64,000 nucleotides of DNA, from the NCBI RefSeq assembly GCF_006443685.1, contig NZ_VFYP01000003.1:1-64000 (forward strand), given 5' to 3'. This document shows, piece after piece, positions 30,720 to 42,660 of this stretch. This DNA comes from Rhizobium glycinendophyticum. GTDB lineage: Bacteria > Pseudomonadota > Alphaproteobacteria > Rhizobiales > Rhizobiaceae. The translations under genes and the position numbers were made by a program. The notes beneath the pieces were generated by a model. The model saw nothing but the letters and a program-made list of their open reading frames with translations, was not told the origin of the DNA and did not search any database. Position 1 is the stretch's first letter, and every line of letters begins with the position of its first letter.

Positions 30720-33182
30720 ATGATCAAGACCCTCCATAAAGCCGACCTTCCCCTTCCCAAGCGCGGCGCGTCCGATCCGGCCTCTCTGGCCGGCGAGATC
30801 ATGGACAAGCTGACCTACAGCATCGGCAAGGACGCGAAGGTCGCCACCCCGCACGACTGGCTGACAGCAACCATCCTCGTCGTGCGCGACCGCATCATCG
30901 ACACCTGGATGGAATCGACGCGCGCCACTTACATGAACAATGGCAAGCGGGTCTATTATCTGTCGCTGGAATTCCTGATCGGCCGGCTCCTGCGCGATGC
31001 CATGTCCAACCTCGGCCTCATGGACGACATTCGCGAGGCGCTGTCCTCGCTGTCCGTCGAATTCGACGTCATTGCCGGCCTTGAACCGGATGCCGCTCTC
31101 GGCAATGGTGGCCTCGGCCGCCTCGCCGCCTGCTTCATGGAGAGCATGGCGACCGTGAACATTCCGGCTTATGGTTACGGCATCCGCTATGTGCACGGCC
31201 TCTTCCGCCAGCAAATGGCGGAGGGCTGGCAGGTCGAGCTGCCGGAAAGCTGGCTTGCCCATGGCAACCCTTGGGAATTCGAGCGCCGCGAAAGCTCCTA
31301 CGAAGTCGGCTTCGGCGGCACGGTCGAGACGATCGACGCACCGGATGGCGAACTGCGTTACGTCTGGAAGCAGGGCGAACGTGTCATCGCCACCGCATAT
31401 GACACGCCGGCTGTCGGCTGGCGCGGCGAGCGGGTGAATACCCTGCGACTGTGGTCTGCCCAGCCGATCGACCCGATCCTGCTCGACGCCTTCAATGCCG
31501 GCGACCACATCGGCGCACTGCGCGAGAGCAACAAGGCCGAATCGCTGACCCGCGTGCTCTACCCTGCCGACGCCACGCCGGCCGGTCAGGAACTACGCCT
31601 GCGCCAAGAATTCTTTTTCTGTTCCGCCTCGCTGCAGGACATTGTCCGCCGTCACCTGCAGCAGGGCAACACGCTGGCCCAACTGCCGGAAAAGGTGGCA
31701 ATTCAGTTGAACGACACCCATCCGGCCGTTTCCGTCGCCGAATTGATGCGCCTCCTCGTCGATGTGCATGGGGTCAACTTTGACGACGCCTGGGAGATTT
31801 CTTCCAAGACCTTTTCCTACACCAACCACACGCTGCTGCCCGAAGCGCTGGAAAGCTGGCCGGTTCCGCTCTTCGAACGGCTTCTGCCGCGTCACATGCA
31901 ACTGGTCTACGCGATCAACGCCAAGATCCTGCTCGATGCCCGCAAGAACCGCGGCTTCAACGACCAGGAAATCCGCCACATCTCCCTGATCGACGAAAGC
32001 GGCGACCGCCGCGTGCGCATGGGTAACCTCGCCTTTATCGGTTCGCATTCGATCAACGGCGTCTCGGCGCTGCACACCGAACTGATGAAGGAGACGGTCT
32101 TTGCCGATCTCCACAAGCTCTACCCGACCCGTATCAACAACAAGACCAACGGGATTACCCCACGCCGCTGGCTGATGCAGTGCAACCCGGATCTGACCAA
32201 CCTGATCAAGGAAGCGATCGGCGCTGAATTCCTCGATGATGCGGACAAGCTGAAGGCGCTCGACGCCTTCGCAGACGACGCGTCGTTCCAGGAGAAGTTC
32301 GCCGCCGTCAAGCGCGCCAACAAGGTGCGTCTGGCAAGCCTTGTCGCCGGCCGTATGGGTATCCGGCTCGATCCGGAGGCGATGTTCGACATCCAGATCA
32401 AGCGTATTCACGAATACAAGCGCCAACTCCTCAACATCATCGAGACGGTGGCGCTCTTCGACCAGATCCGTTCTCATCCCGAGCGCGACTGGGTGCCGCG
32501 CGTCAAGCTTTTTGCCGGCAAGGCGGCTCCGAGCTATCACAACGCCAAGCTCATCATCAAACTTGCCAACGACGTCGCCCGCGTCATCAACAATGATCCC
32601 TCCGTGCGCGGCCTGCTGAAGGTCGTGTTCGTGCCGAACTACAATGTTTCTCTGGCCGAAGTCATGGTGCCCGCTGCCGACCTCTCCGAACAGATTTCCA
32701 CCGCCGGCATGGAAGCGTCTGGAACCGGGAACATGAAGTTCGCGTTGAACGGTGCATTGACCATCGGAACACTCGATGGCGCCAATGTCGAAATGCGCGA
32801 CCATGTCGGGGAGGAGAACATAGTGATTTTCGGAATGACCGCGGACGAGGTCGGACGTGTCAGGGCCGAGGGACACAATCCCCGCGCTGCCATCGACGCG
32901 TCACGCGAATTGCAGCAGGCCCTTTCCTCGATCGCTTCGGGCGTGTTTTCACCCGATGACCGCGACCGCTATGCCGGCCTGATGCAGGGCATCTACCAGC
33001 ACGACTGGTTCATGGTCGCCGCAGACTTCGACGCCTATGCCCAGGCCCAGCGTCAGGTTGACGAAATCTGGAACGGCAAATCCGGCTGGTATTCCAAGAC
33101 TATCTGCAACACCGCACGCATGGGCTGGTTCTCGTCCGACCGCACCATTCGCCAGTACAATGCGGATATCTGGAGAGCCTGA
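30720..33182 (+). CDS. glgP: Glycogen phosphorylase
   Basis: Releases glucose-1-phosphate from the non-reducing ends of glycogen, using PLP as an acid-base cofactor. The 820 residues are full length. PLP lysine is Lys673 in GTGNMKF; NGALTIGTLDGANVEM and ALGNGGLGRLAACF are other diagnostic blocks. The GGCGGACCG before the ATG is the ribosome site. It is the first gene of glgP-glgB-glgC-glgA-pgm; the 264 nt before it should hold the operon promoter, though I see no clear consensus. Its stop overlaps the glgB start (TGATG). Confidence 0.97.
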   Translation: MIKTLHKADLPLPKRGASDPASLAGEIMDKLTYSIGKDAKVATPHDWLTATILVVRDRIIDTWMESTRATYMNNGKRVYYLSLEFLIGRLLRDAMSNLGLMDDIREALSSLSVEFDVIAGLEPDAALGNGGLGRLAACFMESMATVNIPAYGYGIRYVHGLFRQQMAEGWQVELPESWLAHGNPWEFERRESSYEVGFGGTVETIDAPDGELRYVWKQGERVIATAYDTPAVGWRGERVNTLRLWSAQPIDPILLDAFNAGDHIGALRESNKAESLTRVLYPADATPAGQELRLRQEFFFCSASLQDIVRRHLQQGNTLAQLPEKVAIQLNDTHPAVSVAELMRLLVDVHGVNFDDAWEISSKTFSYTNHTLLPEALESWPVPLFERLLPRHMQLVYAINAKILLDARKNRGFNDQEIRHISLIDESGDRRVRMGNLAFIGSHSINGVSALHTELMKETVFADLHKLYPTRINNKTNGITPRRWLMQCNPDLTNLIKEAIGAEFLDDADKLKALDAFADDASFQEKFAAVKRANKVRLASLVAGRMGIRLDPEAMFDIQIKRIHEYKRQLLNIIETVALFDQIRSHPERDWVPRVKLFAGKAAPSYHNAKLIIKLANDVARVINNDPSVRGLLKVVFVPNYNVSLAEVMVPAADLSEQISTAGMEASGTGNMKFALNGALTIGTLDGANVEMRDHVGEENIVIFGMTADEVGRVRAEGHNPRAAIDASRELQQALSSIASGVFSPDDRDRYAGLMQGIYQHDWFMVAADFDAYAQAQRQVDEIWNGKSGWYSKTICNTARMGWFSSDRTIRQYNADIWRA

Positions 33183-35395
33183 TGGCAAAATCGCCGAAGA
33201 AGAACGGTGTCGACCCCAAGCCGGATACACCGTCGGCGGACGAAATTGAGGCAATCATCAACGGCACGCATGGTGACCCCTTCGCCTTTATCGGCCTACA
33301 GCAGCATGACGGCGGATTCGTCGCCCGCTGTTTCATTCCGGGGGCCGAGACAGTCACCGCCCATACCCTGTCGGGTGAGGCGATCGGCGAACTGACGCAG
33401 CGTCACGAGGCAGGCTTCTTTTCCGGAATCGTCAGCGCCACGTCCCTGCAGCCGATCCGCTACCGCGCCACTCGGGGTGACGATGAATGGATGGTCACGG
33501 ACCCCTACAGCTTTTGGCCCATTCTGGGCCCAATGGATGACTACTTCATCCGAGAAGGCTCTCATCTCAGGCTCTTCGACAAGATGGGCGCCCATCCGAT
33601 CAGGCATCAGGGCGTGGATGGTTTTCACTTCGCCGTCTGGGCTCCGAACGCCCGCCGGGTATCCGTCGTCGGCGACTTCAACGACTGGGACGGCCGTCGC
33701 CACGTGATGCGGCTTCGCCGCGACACCGGCATCTGGGAGATCTTTGCCCCGGACGTTCGCTCGGGCGCCAGCTACAAGTTCGAGATCATCGGCCCGCATG
33801 GCGAACTGTTGCCGCTGAAGGCTGACCCTTACGCACGCCGCGCCGAGATGCGCCCAAAGAATGCCTCGGTGACGACAGGTGAACTGGAGCAGATCTGGGA
33901 CGACGATGCCCATCGCAAGCACTGGGCGAGCATCGACCAGCGACGTCAGCCGGTGTCGATTTATGAAGTCCATGCCGGGTCCTGGCAACGGCGTGACGAT
34001 GGCTCGATGCTGACCTGGGACGAGATGGCCGAGCGCCTGATCCCTTACTGCGTCGACATGGGCTTCACTCATATCGAATTCATGCCGATCGCAGAGCACC
34101 CCTATGACCCCTCCTGGGGCTACCAGACGACGGGGCTCTACGCGCCGACAGCGCGTTTCGGTGAACCGGAAGGGTTCGCCCGCTTCGTCAATGGCTGCCA
34201 CAAGGTTGGCCTCGGCGTCATCCTCGATTGGGTCCCGGCGCACTTTCCGACCGACGCGCATGGACTTCGTCACTTCGATGGGACGGCACTCTACGAACAT
34301 GCCGACCCTCGCCAGGGCTTCCACCCGGACTGGAACACGGCGATCTATAATTTCGGTCGCCTGGAAGTCCTGTCCTACCTGATCAACAACGCTCTCTACT
34401 GGGCGGAAAAATTCCACATCGACGGCCTGCGCGTGGATGCGGTCGCGTCGATGCTCTACCTCGACTACTCCCGCAAGGAAGGCGAGTGGATCCCCAATGA
34501 ATATGGTGGGCGGGAAAACCTGGAGGCGGTCCGCTTCCTCCAGCAGATGAACCACCATGTTTATGGCAGCCACCCGGGCATCATGACCATCGCCGAAGAG
34601 AGCACTTCGTGGCCCAAGGTCTCGCAGCCTGTGCATGAAGGCGGTCTCGGCTTCGGCTTCAAGTGGAACATGGGCTTTATGCATGACACGCTGAGCTATT
34701 TCGCTCGGGACCCGATCTACCGGAAACACCATCACAGCGAACTGACCTTCGGCCTGCTCTATGCCTTCTCGGAAAACTTCGTGCTGCCGATTTCTCACGA
34801 CGAAGTGGTACATGGCAAAGGCTCGATGATCGCCAAGATGCCCGGCGATGACTGGCAGAAATTCGCTAATCTCAGGGCCTATTACGGCCTGATGTGGGGC
34901 CATCCAGGCAAGAAGCTCTTGTTCATGGGCCAGGAATTTGCCCAGTGGGGCGAATGGTCGGAAGAGCGTTCACTCGACTGGAACCTGCTAGCCTATGCCC
35001 CGCATGAAGGCATGCGCCGGCTGGTCCGGGACTTGAACTTCACCTACCGCTCGAAGCCGGCGCTGCATGCGCGCGATTGCGAGGGTGAAGGCTTCGAATG
35101 GATCATCGGAGACGACCAGGACAATTCCGTCTTTGCCTGGCTGCGCAAGGCGCCGGGCGAAAAGCCGATCGCCGTGATCTGCAATCTGACACCGAACTTC
35201 CACGAACGCTACGAATTGAGCTTGCCTGCGGCCGGCCGTTGGCGTGAGATACTCAACACCGATGCCGAGATTTATGGCGGCAGCGGCAAGGGCAATGGTG
35301 GTCGCGTGGAGGCGCATGCCACGGGAGGCGAATGGGCAAAGGCGGGGCTCACACTGCCGCCGCTCGCCGTGATCATGCTGGAATTGGAACAATAA
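33182..35395 (+). CDS. glgB: 1,4-alpha-glucan branching enzyme
   Basis: Adds alpha-1,6 branches to glycogen. The 737 residues carry two N-terminal carbohydrate/E-set modules (~15-110 and 125-215), then a GH13 barrel with nucleophile Asp419 ([10 protein letters not shown]), acid Glu472 (TIAEES) and [12 protein letters not shown], and the C-terminal all-beta domain. The ATG overlaps the glgP stop by one base, so translation is coupled. Length and order match the long, two-module GlgB type. Confidence 0.97.
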   Translation: MAKSPKKNGVDPKPDTPSADEIEAIINGTHGDPFAFIGLQQHDGGFVARCFIPGAETVTAHTLSGEAIGELTQRHEAGFFSGIVSATSLQPIRYRATRGDDEWMVTDPYSFWPILGPMDDYFIREGSHLRLFDKMGAHPIRHQGVDGFHFAVWAPNARRVSVVGDFNDWDGRRHVMRLRRDTGIWEIFAPDVRSGASYKFEIIGPHGELLPLKADPYARRAEMRPKNASVTTGELEQIWDDDAHRKHWASIDQRRQPVSIYEVHAGSWQRRDDGSMLTWDEMAERLIPYCVDMGFTHIEFMPIAEHPYDPSWGYQTTGLYAPTARFGEPEGFARFVNGCHKVGLGVILDWVPAHFPTDAHGLRHFDGTALYEHADPRQGFHPDWNTAIYNFGRLEVLSYLINNALYWAEKFHIDGLRVDAVASMLYLDYSRKEGEWIPNEYGGRENLEAVRFLQQMNHHVYGSHPGIMTIAEESTSWPKVSQPVHEGGLGFGFKWNMGFMHDTLSYFARDPIYRKHHHSELTFGLLYAFSENFVLPISHDEVVHGKGSMIAKMPGDDWQKFANLRAYYGLMWGHPGKKLLFMGQEFAQWGEWSEERSLDWNLLAYAPHEGMRRLVRDLNFTYRSKPALHARDCEGEGFEWIIGDDQDNSVFAWLRKAPGEKPIAVICNLTPNFHERYELSLPAAGRWREILNTDAEIYGGSGKGNGGRVEAHATGGEWAKAGLTLPPLAVIMLELEQ

Positions 35396-35408
35396 GGGGA
35401 GGATACAC

Positions 35409-36668
35409 ATGACGGAAAAGAGAACAAAAAGCCTGTCGCGCGATGCCATGGCCTATGTGTTGGCCGGTGGCCGCGGAAGCCGCCTCAAGGAACTGACGGA
35501 CCGTCGCGCTAAACCCGCCGTCTATTTCGGCGGCAAGGCCCGCATCATCGACTTCGCCCTGTCGAACGCGCTCAATTCCGGCATCCGCCGCATCGGCGTC
35601 GCCACTCAGTACAAGGCCCACTCCCTCATCCGCCATCTGCAACTCGGCTGGAACTTCTTCCGTCCCGAGCGTAACGAGAGCTTCGACATCCTGCCCGCCT
35701 CGCAGCGCGTTTCGGAAACGCAGTGGTACGAAGGCACGGCCGACGCCGTCTACCAGAATGCCGACATCATCGAATCCTACGCGCCGGAATACATGGTCAT
35801 CCTCGCCGGCGACCACATCTACAAGATGGACTACGAGCAGATGCTCCAGCAGCACGTGGATTCAGGCGCCGAGGTGACCATCGGCTGCCTGGAAGTGCCG
35901 CGTATGGAAGCGACTGGCTTCGGCGTAATGCATGTCGATGCCACCGACCGCATCATCGACTTCGTCGAAAAGCCGGCCGATCCGCCGGGCATTCCCGGGA
36001 ATCCGGATCTGGCGCTGGCCTCGATGGGCATCTACGTCTTCCACACAAAATTCCTGATGGAACTGCTGCGCCGCGACGCCGCCGATCCGGACTCCAGCCG
36101 CGACTTCGGCAAGGACATCATTCCTTACGTCGTGAAGAGCGGCAAGGCTGTCGCCCACCGCTTCGCCCAGTCCTGCGTCCGCTCCGATTTCGAGCGCGAA
36201 CCCTACTGGCGCGACGTCGGCACGATCGATGCCTATTGGCAGGCCAACATCGACCTGACCGACATCGTCCCCGAGCTCGATCTCTACGACAAGAGCTGGC
36301 CGATCTGGACCTATTCCGAGATCACCCCGCCGGCCAAGTTCGTTCATGACGACGAGGGTCGCCGCGGCTCGGCGATTTCCTCGCTCGTCTCCGGCGACTG
36401 CATCATCTCCGGCTCCTCGCTCTACAAGAGCCTGCTCTTCACCGGTGTACGTGCCAATTCCTATTCCCGCCTCGAAGGCGCGGTCGTCCTGCCCAAGGTG
36501 CAGGTCGGTCGTCATGCGCGCCTCACCAATGTCGTCATCGACCATGGCGTGGTGATCCCGGAAGGGCTGATCGTCGGGGAAGATCCGGAAATGGACGCCA
36601 AGCGCTTCCGCCGCAGCGAAAATGGAATTTGCCTCATTACACAGTCGATGATCGACAAACTGGGTTAG
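35409..36668 (+). CDS. glgC: Glucose-1-phosphate adenylyltransferase (ADP-glucose pyrophosphorylase)
   Basis: Makes ADP-glucose, the committed step of glycogen synthesis; allosterically controlled in bacteria (fructose-6-phosphate or pyruvate in rhizobial types). The 419 residues show [29 protein letters not shown] (activator and catalytic site), GTADAVYQN and FVEKPADPP, with a left-handed beta-helix C-terminus. The ribosome site GGGGAGGA is the strongest in the operon, 6-7 nt before the ATG. The gap to glgB is 13 nt and to glgA 8 nt. Confidence 0.97.
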   Translation: MTEKRTKSLSRDAMAYVLAGGRGSRLKELTDRRAKPAVYFGGKARIIDFALSNALNSGIRRIGVATQYKAHSLIRHLQLGWNFFRPERNESFDILPASQRVSETQWYEGTADAVYQNADIIESYAPEYMVILAGDHIYKMDYEQMLQQHVDSGAEVTIGCLEVPRMEATGFGVMHVDATDRIIDFVEKPADPPGIPGNPDLALASMGIYVFHTKFLMELLRRDAADPDSSRDFGKDIIPYVVKSGKAVAHRFAQSCVRSDFEREPYWRDVGTIDAYWQANIDLTDIVPELDLYDKSWPIWTYSEITPPAKFVHDDEGRRGSAISSLVSGDCIISGSSLYKSLLFTGVRANSYSRLEGAVVLPKVQVGRHARLTNVVIDHGVVIPEGLIVGEDPEMDAKRFRRSENGICLITQSMIDKLG

Positions 36669-36676
36669 CCACGTCC

Positions 36677-38116
36677 ATGAAGGTCCTTTCGGTCGCTTCC
36701 GAACTCTACCCGCTGATCAAGACAGGGGGCCTGGCCGACGTGGCCGGCGCCCTGCCCTTGGCGCTTGCCGCCCACGGGGTGGAGACGAGAACCCTGATCC
36801 CGGGCTATCCCGCAGTGATGAAAGCGGTCAAGGCACCGAAAAAGATCCATGAATTCGGAAGCCTGCTGGACGAGCGCGCGACCCTTCTCTCGGCTCGGCA
36901 CGAGGGGTTGGATCTCCTGATCCTCGACTGCCCGCAACTCTACGAGCGTTCGGGCGGCCCCTATCTCGACACCCATGGCCGCGACTATCCCGACAACTGG
37001 AAACGGTTCGCGGTCCTCTCCAAGGCAGGCGCCGAAATCGCCGCAGGTGCGCTGGCGGGTTACAAGCCCGACCTCGTGCACGTGCACGACTGGCAGAGCG
37101 CGCTGGTGCCGGTCTACATGCGCTATGCCGAGACCGCGGAAGTGCCGGGCCTCCTCACCATCCACAACATCGCCTTCCAGGGCCAGTTCGCCGCGTCGCT
37201 CTTTCCCTATCTCGAACTCCCCGGCCATGCCTTTTACGAAGCGCTCGAATATTACGGCACCCTGAGCTACCTGAAGAGCGGCATCGTGACCTCCTACGCC
37301 GTCTCGACCGTCAGCCCCTCTTATGCCGATGAAATCCTGACGCCGGAATTCGGCATGGGGCTCGAAGGGCTGATCGCCAGCCGTGGGGCCGATCTCTATG
37401 GCATCGTCAACGGCATCGATGCCGATGTCTGGAACCCTGCGACTGATACGCTCCTGCCCGCCGGCTATTCCGCAGCCACGCTGAAGAAGCGTGCCGGCAA
37501 CCGCGCGGCCCTCGTCGAGCGGTTCGGCTTGGATGCGGACGATGGTCCGATCTTCTGCGTGATATCGCGGCTGACCTGGCAAAAGGGCCTCGACCTCTTG
37601 CCCGCCGTCATCGATGAACTGGTTGCCCTCGGCGGCAAGCTCGCCATCCTCGGCTCCGGCGACAGCGACATCGAGGCAGCGCTGCAGGGAGCAGCGGCCC
37701 ACAATCGCGGCCGGGTCGGCATGGTGCTTGGCTACGACGAAAAACTCTCGCACCTGATGCAGGCCGGATCTGACGTCATTCTCGTGCCCTCGCGCTTCGA
37801 GCCCTGTGGGCTCACCCAGCTCTACGCATTGCGTTACGGCTGTATCCCGCTCGTCGCCCGTACCGGCGGTCTCGCGGATACGATCATCGACGCCAACGAA
37901 GCGGCGCTGGCCGCCGGCGTGGCGACCGGCGTGCAATTCTCTCCCGTTACGGCAGACGCGCTGCGTCGCGCCATCCGCCGCACCATCCGGCTCTACCGTG
38001 ACCAGCGTCTCTGGTCGCAGATGCAGAAGCAGGGCATGAAGTCGGACGTCTCCTGGAACAGGAGCGGCGTGACCTATGCCGAACTCTATCAACGCCTCGT
38101 CTCGAAAGGCCAGTAA
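36677..38116 (+). CDS. glgA: Glycogen synthase (ADP-glucose-dependent)
   Basis: A GT5-family enzyme that extends alpha-1,4-glucan from ADP-glucose. The 479 residues are normal. The ADP-glucose site [13 protein letters not shown] is at residues ~15-27, HDWQSALVP mid-way, and the C-terminal [17 protein letters not shown] with the catalytic Glu is intact. The start at 36677 is chosen because the family begins with [12 protein letters not shown]; an in-frame ATG at 36629 lies inside glgC. The stop is 3 nt before pgm. Confidence 0.97.
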   Translation: MKVLSVASELYPLIKTGGLADVAGALPLALAAHGVETRTLIPGYPAVMKAVKAPKKIHEFGSLLDERATLLSARHEGLDLLILDCPQLYERSGGPYLDTHGRDYPDNWKRFAVLSKAGAEIAAGALAGYKPDLVHVHDWQSALVPVYMRYAETAEVPGLLTIHNIAFQGQFAASLFPYLELPGHAFYEALEYYGTLSYLKSGIVTSYAVSTVSPSYADEILTPEFGMGLEGLIASRGADLYGIVNGIDADVWNPATDTLLPAGYSAATLKKRAGNRAALVERFGLDADDGPIFCVISRLTWQKGLDLLPAVIDELVALGGKLAILGSGDSDIEAALQGAAAHNRGRVGMVLGYDEKLSHLMQAGSDVILVPSRFEPCGLTQLYALRYGCIPLVARTGGLADTIIDANEAALAAGVATGVQFSPVTADALRRAIRRTIRLYRDQRLWSQMQKQGMKSDVSWNRSGVTYAELYQRLVSKGQ

Positions 38117-39748
<1,632 letters not shown>

Positions 39749-39830
39749 CGGTTTAGAAGACTGTGCGGCCGGGAGCGGCGGCTCTGGCGAAATACATCAC
39801 TACCTTCGCTCAGCGTAGAGAGACTGCGGC

Positions 39831-40442
39831 CTAGCTATCTCCCAAGACTTGGCCCGTAGCACCGAGATAAAGGGTGATCAGGCGGACCAGCTCCTTGTGC
39901 ATCGCCTGATCATGGATCGCGCCGCGCCGCGCCGCATTGTGGATCACCCCGTCGATGGCGTCGGACAGTACGCGCCCGGCGATTTGATCGGCGGCATTGG
40001 GTGATCGATTTCCATGGGTCGCAATGGCATTCGCGAAATAGGATAGGTATTCGATCTCGAACTTGCTTTCGGGATTTCGATACTCTTCTGAACTGGGAGC
40101 TTCGTCCAACAGGACGCGATGCAGTCCGGGATGCACACTGTGAGCCGCGACCACGGCTTCGACCAGTCGGACCGCGAAGTCCGCCGGTGTGATCTCACCC
40201 GCCGGGAGAGAGCGCATTGCAGCCATACTGTCATCCAGATGTTGACTGCGAATGGCGTCCACGAGAGTGAGCTTGTCGGGAAAGTACTGGTACAGCGAGC
40301 CTATGCTCACGCCGGCCAATTCGGCAACTCTGTTGGTCGTAAACCCCGCCCATCCTTCATTGCTCAGAATACGAGCACCTGCCTCTACAATTGTTTCCAC
40401 AGTTGCGCGAGAGCGGGCTTGTCTCGGCTCCTTACGCATCAT
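39831..40442 (-). CDS. TetR-family transcriptional regulator
   Basis: About 203 residues. The N-terminal helix-turn-helix (ARSRATVETIVEAGARIL, then TTNRVAELAGVSIGSLYQYF) is textbook TetR; the C-terminal ligand domain is divergent. It is divergent from the dinB-like gene and the 96-nt gap holds a 10-bp inverted repeat, so it probably controls itself and that gene. Start choice: MMRKEPRQ at 40442; a TTG at 40472 in frame is possible and has GGAG upstream. The ligand cannot be predicted. Confidence 0.88.
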   Translation of the reverse strand: MMRKEPRQARSRATVETIVEAGARILSNEGWAGFTTNRVAELAGVSIGSLYQYFPDKLTLVDAIRSQHLDDSMAAMRSLPAGEITPADFAVRLVEAVVAAHSVHPGLHRVLLDEAPSSEEYRNPESKFEIEYLSYFANAIATHGNRSPNAADQIAGRVLSDAIDGVIHNAARRGAIHDQAMHKELVRLITLYLGATGQVLGDS

Positions 40443-40457
40443 GGATCGCCGTTTTGC

Positions 40458-40513
40458 AATGCGAGTAGACAAGAGTGTTGCTCCGGAGAAAATGTGAAGG
40501 ACTTACTCGCATT
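40458..40513. promoter_or_regulatory. Split inverted repeat in the tetR / dinB divergent promoter
   Basis: AATGCGAGTA (40458-40467) and its exact complement TACTCGCATT (40504-40513) are 36 nt apart. Each arm lies before one of the two divergent genes, as expected for a pair of operator sites of the local TetR regulator. Confidence 0.45.
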
Positions 40514-40538
40514 TAAAGCATCAAAGGACCGGAGATCA

Positions 40539-41063
40539 ATGAGCACAATGCTGCAATCACTTTACGAATATCAGGCTTGGGCCAATGTCGACCTGTTCGA
40601 CAAACTCGAAAGTTTGGACCACGAACATAACAAGTCAGAGCTCCAATCCGCGCTTCGCCTGATCAGCCATAACTATGTTGTTTCGCAGATATTCGCCGGC
40701 CATCTCCAAGGCATTCCACATGGCTATGGCTCTGACAACCTCGAAATCACGCCTCCGCTGACCGATCTCAGGGCCTCTGTCACATCAGCGGACCAATGGT
40801 ACCTTGATTATATACGCTCAGCATCCCGTCCGGCGCTCTCTGAGGCCGTGGCCTTCACCTTCACCGACGGCGACAAAGGCTTCATGACCCGCGAAGAGAT
40901 GCTGACCCATGTTGTTTTGCATGGCGGATATCATCGCGGAGAGGTGGGCCGAATCCTGTCGCAGCGCTCCATTACCCCGCCGTGGGACACTTTTGCCGTC
41001 TACCTCCATCACACCGATGCTGATCGGCGTATGCAGGGCATGCGGATATCCGTGAGTGTATGA
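40539..41063 (+). CDS. DinB-family protein
   Basis: 174 residues of the DinB/YfiT four-helix bundle. The metal histidines of the fold are visible: SHNYVVSQ (first His, ~residue 44), and HVVLHGGYHRGE in the last helix with two more His residues. Such proteins are metal-dependent, some thiol (bacillithiol/mycothiol) S-transferases, others of unknown role. The ATG at 40539 follows GGAGATCA; the open frame extends upstream through the promoter but is non-coding there. Likely controlled by the divergent TetR. Confidence 0.85.
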   Translation: MSTMLQSLYEYQAWANVDLFDKLESLDHEHNKSELQSALRLISHNYVVSQIFAGHLQGIPHGYGSDNLEITPPLTDLRASVTSADQWYLDYIRSASRPALSEAVAFTFTDGDKGFMTREEMLTHVVLHGGYHRGEVGRILSQRSITPPWDTFAVYLHHTDADRRMQGMRISVSV

Positions 41064-41146
41064 AGGAGTTGCCACCCCAAGATGGGTCAGGAGGTCTGGG
41101 AAGCCGTTAAACAACGGAAGCGTTGGGCCAAGACATTGCGCAACGA

Positions 41147-41178
41147 TTGACTCCTACATCACATCCACTATTCTGGAT
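41147..41178 (+). promoter_or_regulatory. Candidate ars promoter with operator over the -10 element
   Basis: TTGACT (41147-41152) and TATTCT (41169-41174) are 16 nt apart. ATCCA-CTATTC-TGGAT (41163-41178) is an inverted repeat across the -10 element, a typical ArsR repression site. A start about 7 nt after the -10 would fall at or next to the arsR ATG. Confidence 0.4.
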
Positions 41179-41180
41179 AT

Positions 41181-41540
41181 ATGGATGAAAAATCGACGAT
41201 CGCGGCCCTTGCCGCCCTGGCGCAGCCGACCCGGCTCCAGACTTTCCGCCTGCTGGTGGCGCATGAACCCGATGGCGTTCCCGCCGGCGAACTCGCCCGC
41301 CTGATCGGCGTGCCGCAGAACACCATGTCGGCGCATCTCTCGACGCTCTCGCAGGCAGGTCTCGTCACGGGCGAGCGCCAGAGCCGCTCGATCCTCTACC
41401 GCGCCGATCTCGATCGCTTCCGCGCGGTCGCGCTTTACCTGCTCAAGGATTGCTGCGGCGGCAATGCCAGCCTCTGCCAGCCGCTGATCGACGATCTCGC
41501 CTGCTGCAGCGCGAGGGCAGCGCCGGGACTATCTCAATGA
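41181..41540 (+). CDS. arsR: ArsR-family arsenic-responsive repressor
   Basis: 119 residues. Winged helix-turn-helix (RLQTFRLLVAHEPDGVPAGELARLIGVPQNTMSAHLSTLSQAGLV). Cysteine pairs near the C-terminus (LKDCCGG and LACCSAR, plus SLCQ) probably form the arsenite-sensing site, placed differently from the E. coli ArsR CxCxxC. It represses the operon until arsenite binds. No ribosome site is evident before the ATG, compatible with a leaderless message. Its stop overlaps the aqpS start (ATGA). Confidence 0.92.
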   Translation: MDEKSTIAALAALAQPTRLQTFRLLVAHEPDGVPAGELARLIGVPQNTMSAHLSTLSQAGLVTGERQSRSILYRADLDRFRAVALYLLKDCCGGNASLCQPLIDDLACCSARAAPGLSQ

Positions 41541-42238
41541 CCGACCTCCCCCGTCGCCTCACCGCCGAAGCGGTCGGCACCGCAATCCTGGTCGCAACCG
41601 TCGTCGGCTCCGGCATCATGGCCGATCGTCTCTCCGACGATGTCGCGGTCTCCCTGCTCGGCAACACGATCCCCACGGGCGCGATCCTCTTTGTGCTGAT
41701 CACGATCTTGGGTCCCATCTCCGGTGCCCATCTCAACCCGGTTGTCACAATGGTCTTCGCTCTTCGGAAGGAGTTCGAGGCCTCCGCAGTCCTGCCATAC
41801 GTTCTCGCCCAGATCCTCGGCGGCGTCGTCGGTGCCCTCATCGCCCATGTGATGTTCGAGCTGCCAGTCTTGCAGATCTCGGAAACGGTTCGTACGGGCT
41901 CTGCCCAATGGACGGCCGAGGCGGTAGCAACCTTCGGCCTGCTCCTCACCATCCTCGGCGGCCTGCGCTTCAAGGCGGACGCTATCCCCATGCTGGTCGG
42001 CCTCTATATCACGGCGGCCTACTGGTTCACGGCATCGACCTCTTTCGCCAACCCGGCCGTGGCGATTGCCCGAAGCCTGACCAATACCTTTGCCGGCATC
42101 CGCCCGATCGACCTTACCGGCTTCATTCTGGCGCAGATTGCCGGGGCATTAGTCGCGGCCGCTATCGCTGCCTGGCTTTTTGCAGAGAGCCGCAACGAGA
42201 TCCCCCCCATTGTCCCGGAAGGAACGGAACGTCCATGA
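41537..42238 (+). CDS. aqpS: Aquaglyceroporin AqpS (arsenite channel)
   Basis: A 233-residue MIP-family channel with six membrane segments and two pore half-helices. The first pore motif is NPV (GAHLNPVVTM) instead of NPA; the second is canonical NPA (FANPAVAIAR). In Sinorhizobium meliloti AqpS lies in this same operon and lets the arsenite made by ArsC leave the cell down its gradient, replacing an ArsB pump. It starts in the arsR stop and its own stop overlaps arsC, so the four genes are translationally coupled. Confidence 0.93.
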   Translation: MTDLPRRLTAEAVGTAILVATVVGSGIMADRLSDDVAVSLLGNTIPTGAILFVLITILGPISGAHLNPVVTMVFALRKEFEASAVLPYVLAQILGGVVGALIAHVMFELPVLQISETVRTGSAQWTAEAVATFGLLLTILGGLRFKADAIPMLVGLYITAAYWFTASTSFANPAVAIARSLTNTFAGIRPIDLTGFILAQIAGALVAAAIAAWLFAESRNEIPPIVPEGTERP

Positions 42239-42660
42239 CCGTCACCATCTATCACAACCCGGCCTGCGGCACCTCGCGCAACACGCTTGAGATCATCCGG
42301 CATGCCGGCATCGAGCCCACGGTCATCGAATATCTGAAGACCCCGCCGAGCAAGGAAGATCTGGCAAAGATGATCGCCGATTCCGGACTGTCGGTGCGTC
42401 AGGCGATCCGCGAAAAGGGCACGCCCTACGAGGAGCTCGGCCTCGCCGATCCCGCCCTCTCGGAGGACGAACTGCTCGACGCCATGATCGCGACACCGAT
42501 CCTGATCAACCGCCCGCTCGTCGTCACCGAGATGGGCGCCCGCCTCTGCCGCCCGTCCGAAGTCGTGCTCGACATCCTGCCCGCCGACGCCTTCACCTCC
42601 GCCTTCGTCAAGGAAGACGGCGAAGCCGTTCTCGATGCGGAGGGCAAGCGCATTGTCTGA
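42235..42660 (+). CDS. arsC: Arsenate reductase (glutaredoxin-coupled)
   Basis: Reduces arsenate to arsenite with glutathione and glutaredoxin. The 141 residues are the usual size. The catalytic Cys11 lies in [10 protein letters not shown]; the arsenate-binding arginines occur in INRPLVV and ARLCRPSE. It overlaps aqpS by ATGA and arsH by 8 nt. Its product is exported through AqpS. Confidence 0.96.
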   Translation: MTVTIYHNPACGTSRNTLEIIRHAGIEPTVIEYLKTPPSKEDLAKMIADSGLSVRQAIREKGTPYEELGLADPALSEDELLDAMIATPILINRPLVVTEMGARLCRPSEVVLDILPADAFTSAFVKEDGEAVLDAEGKRIV

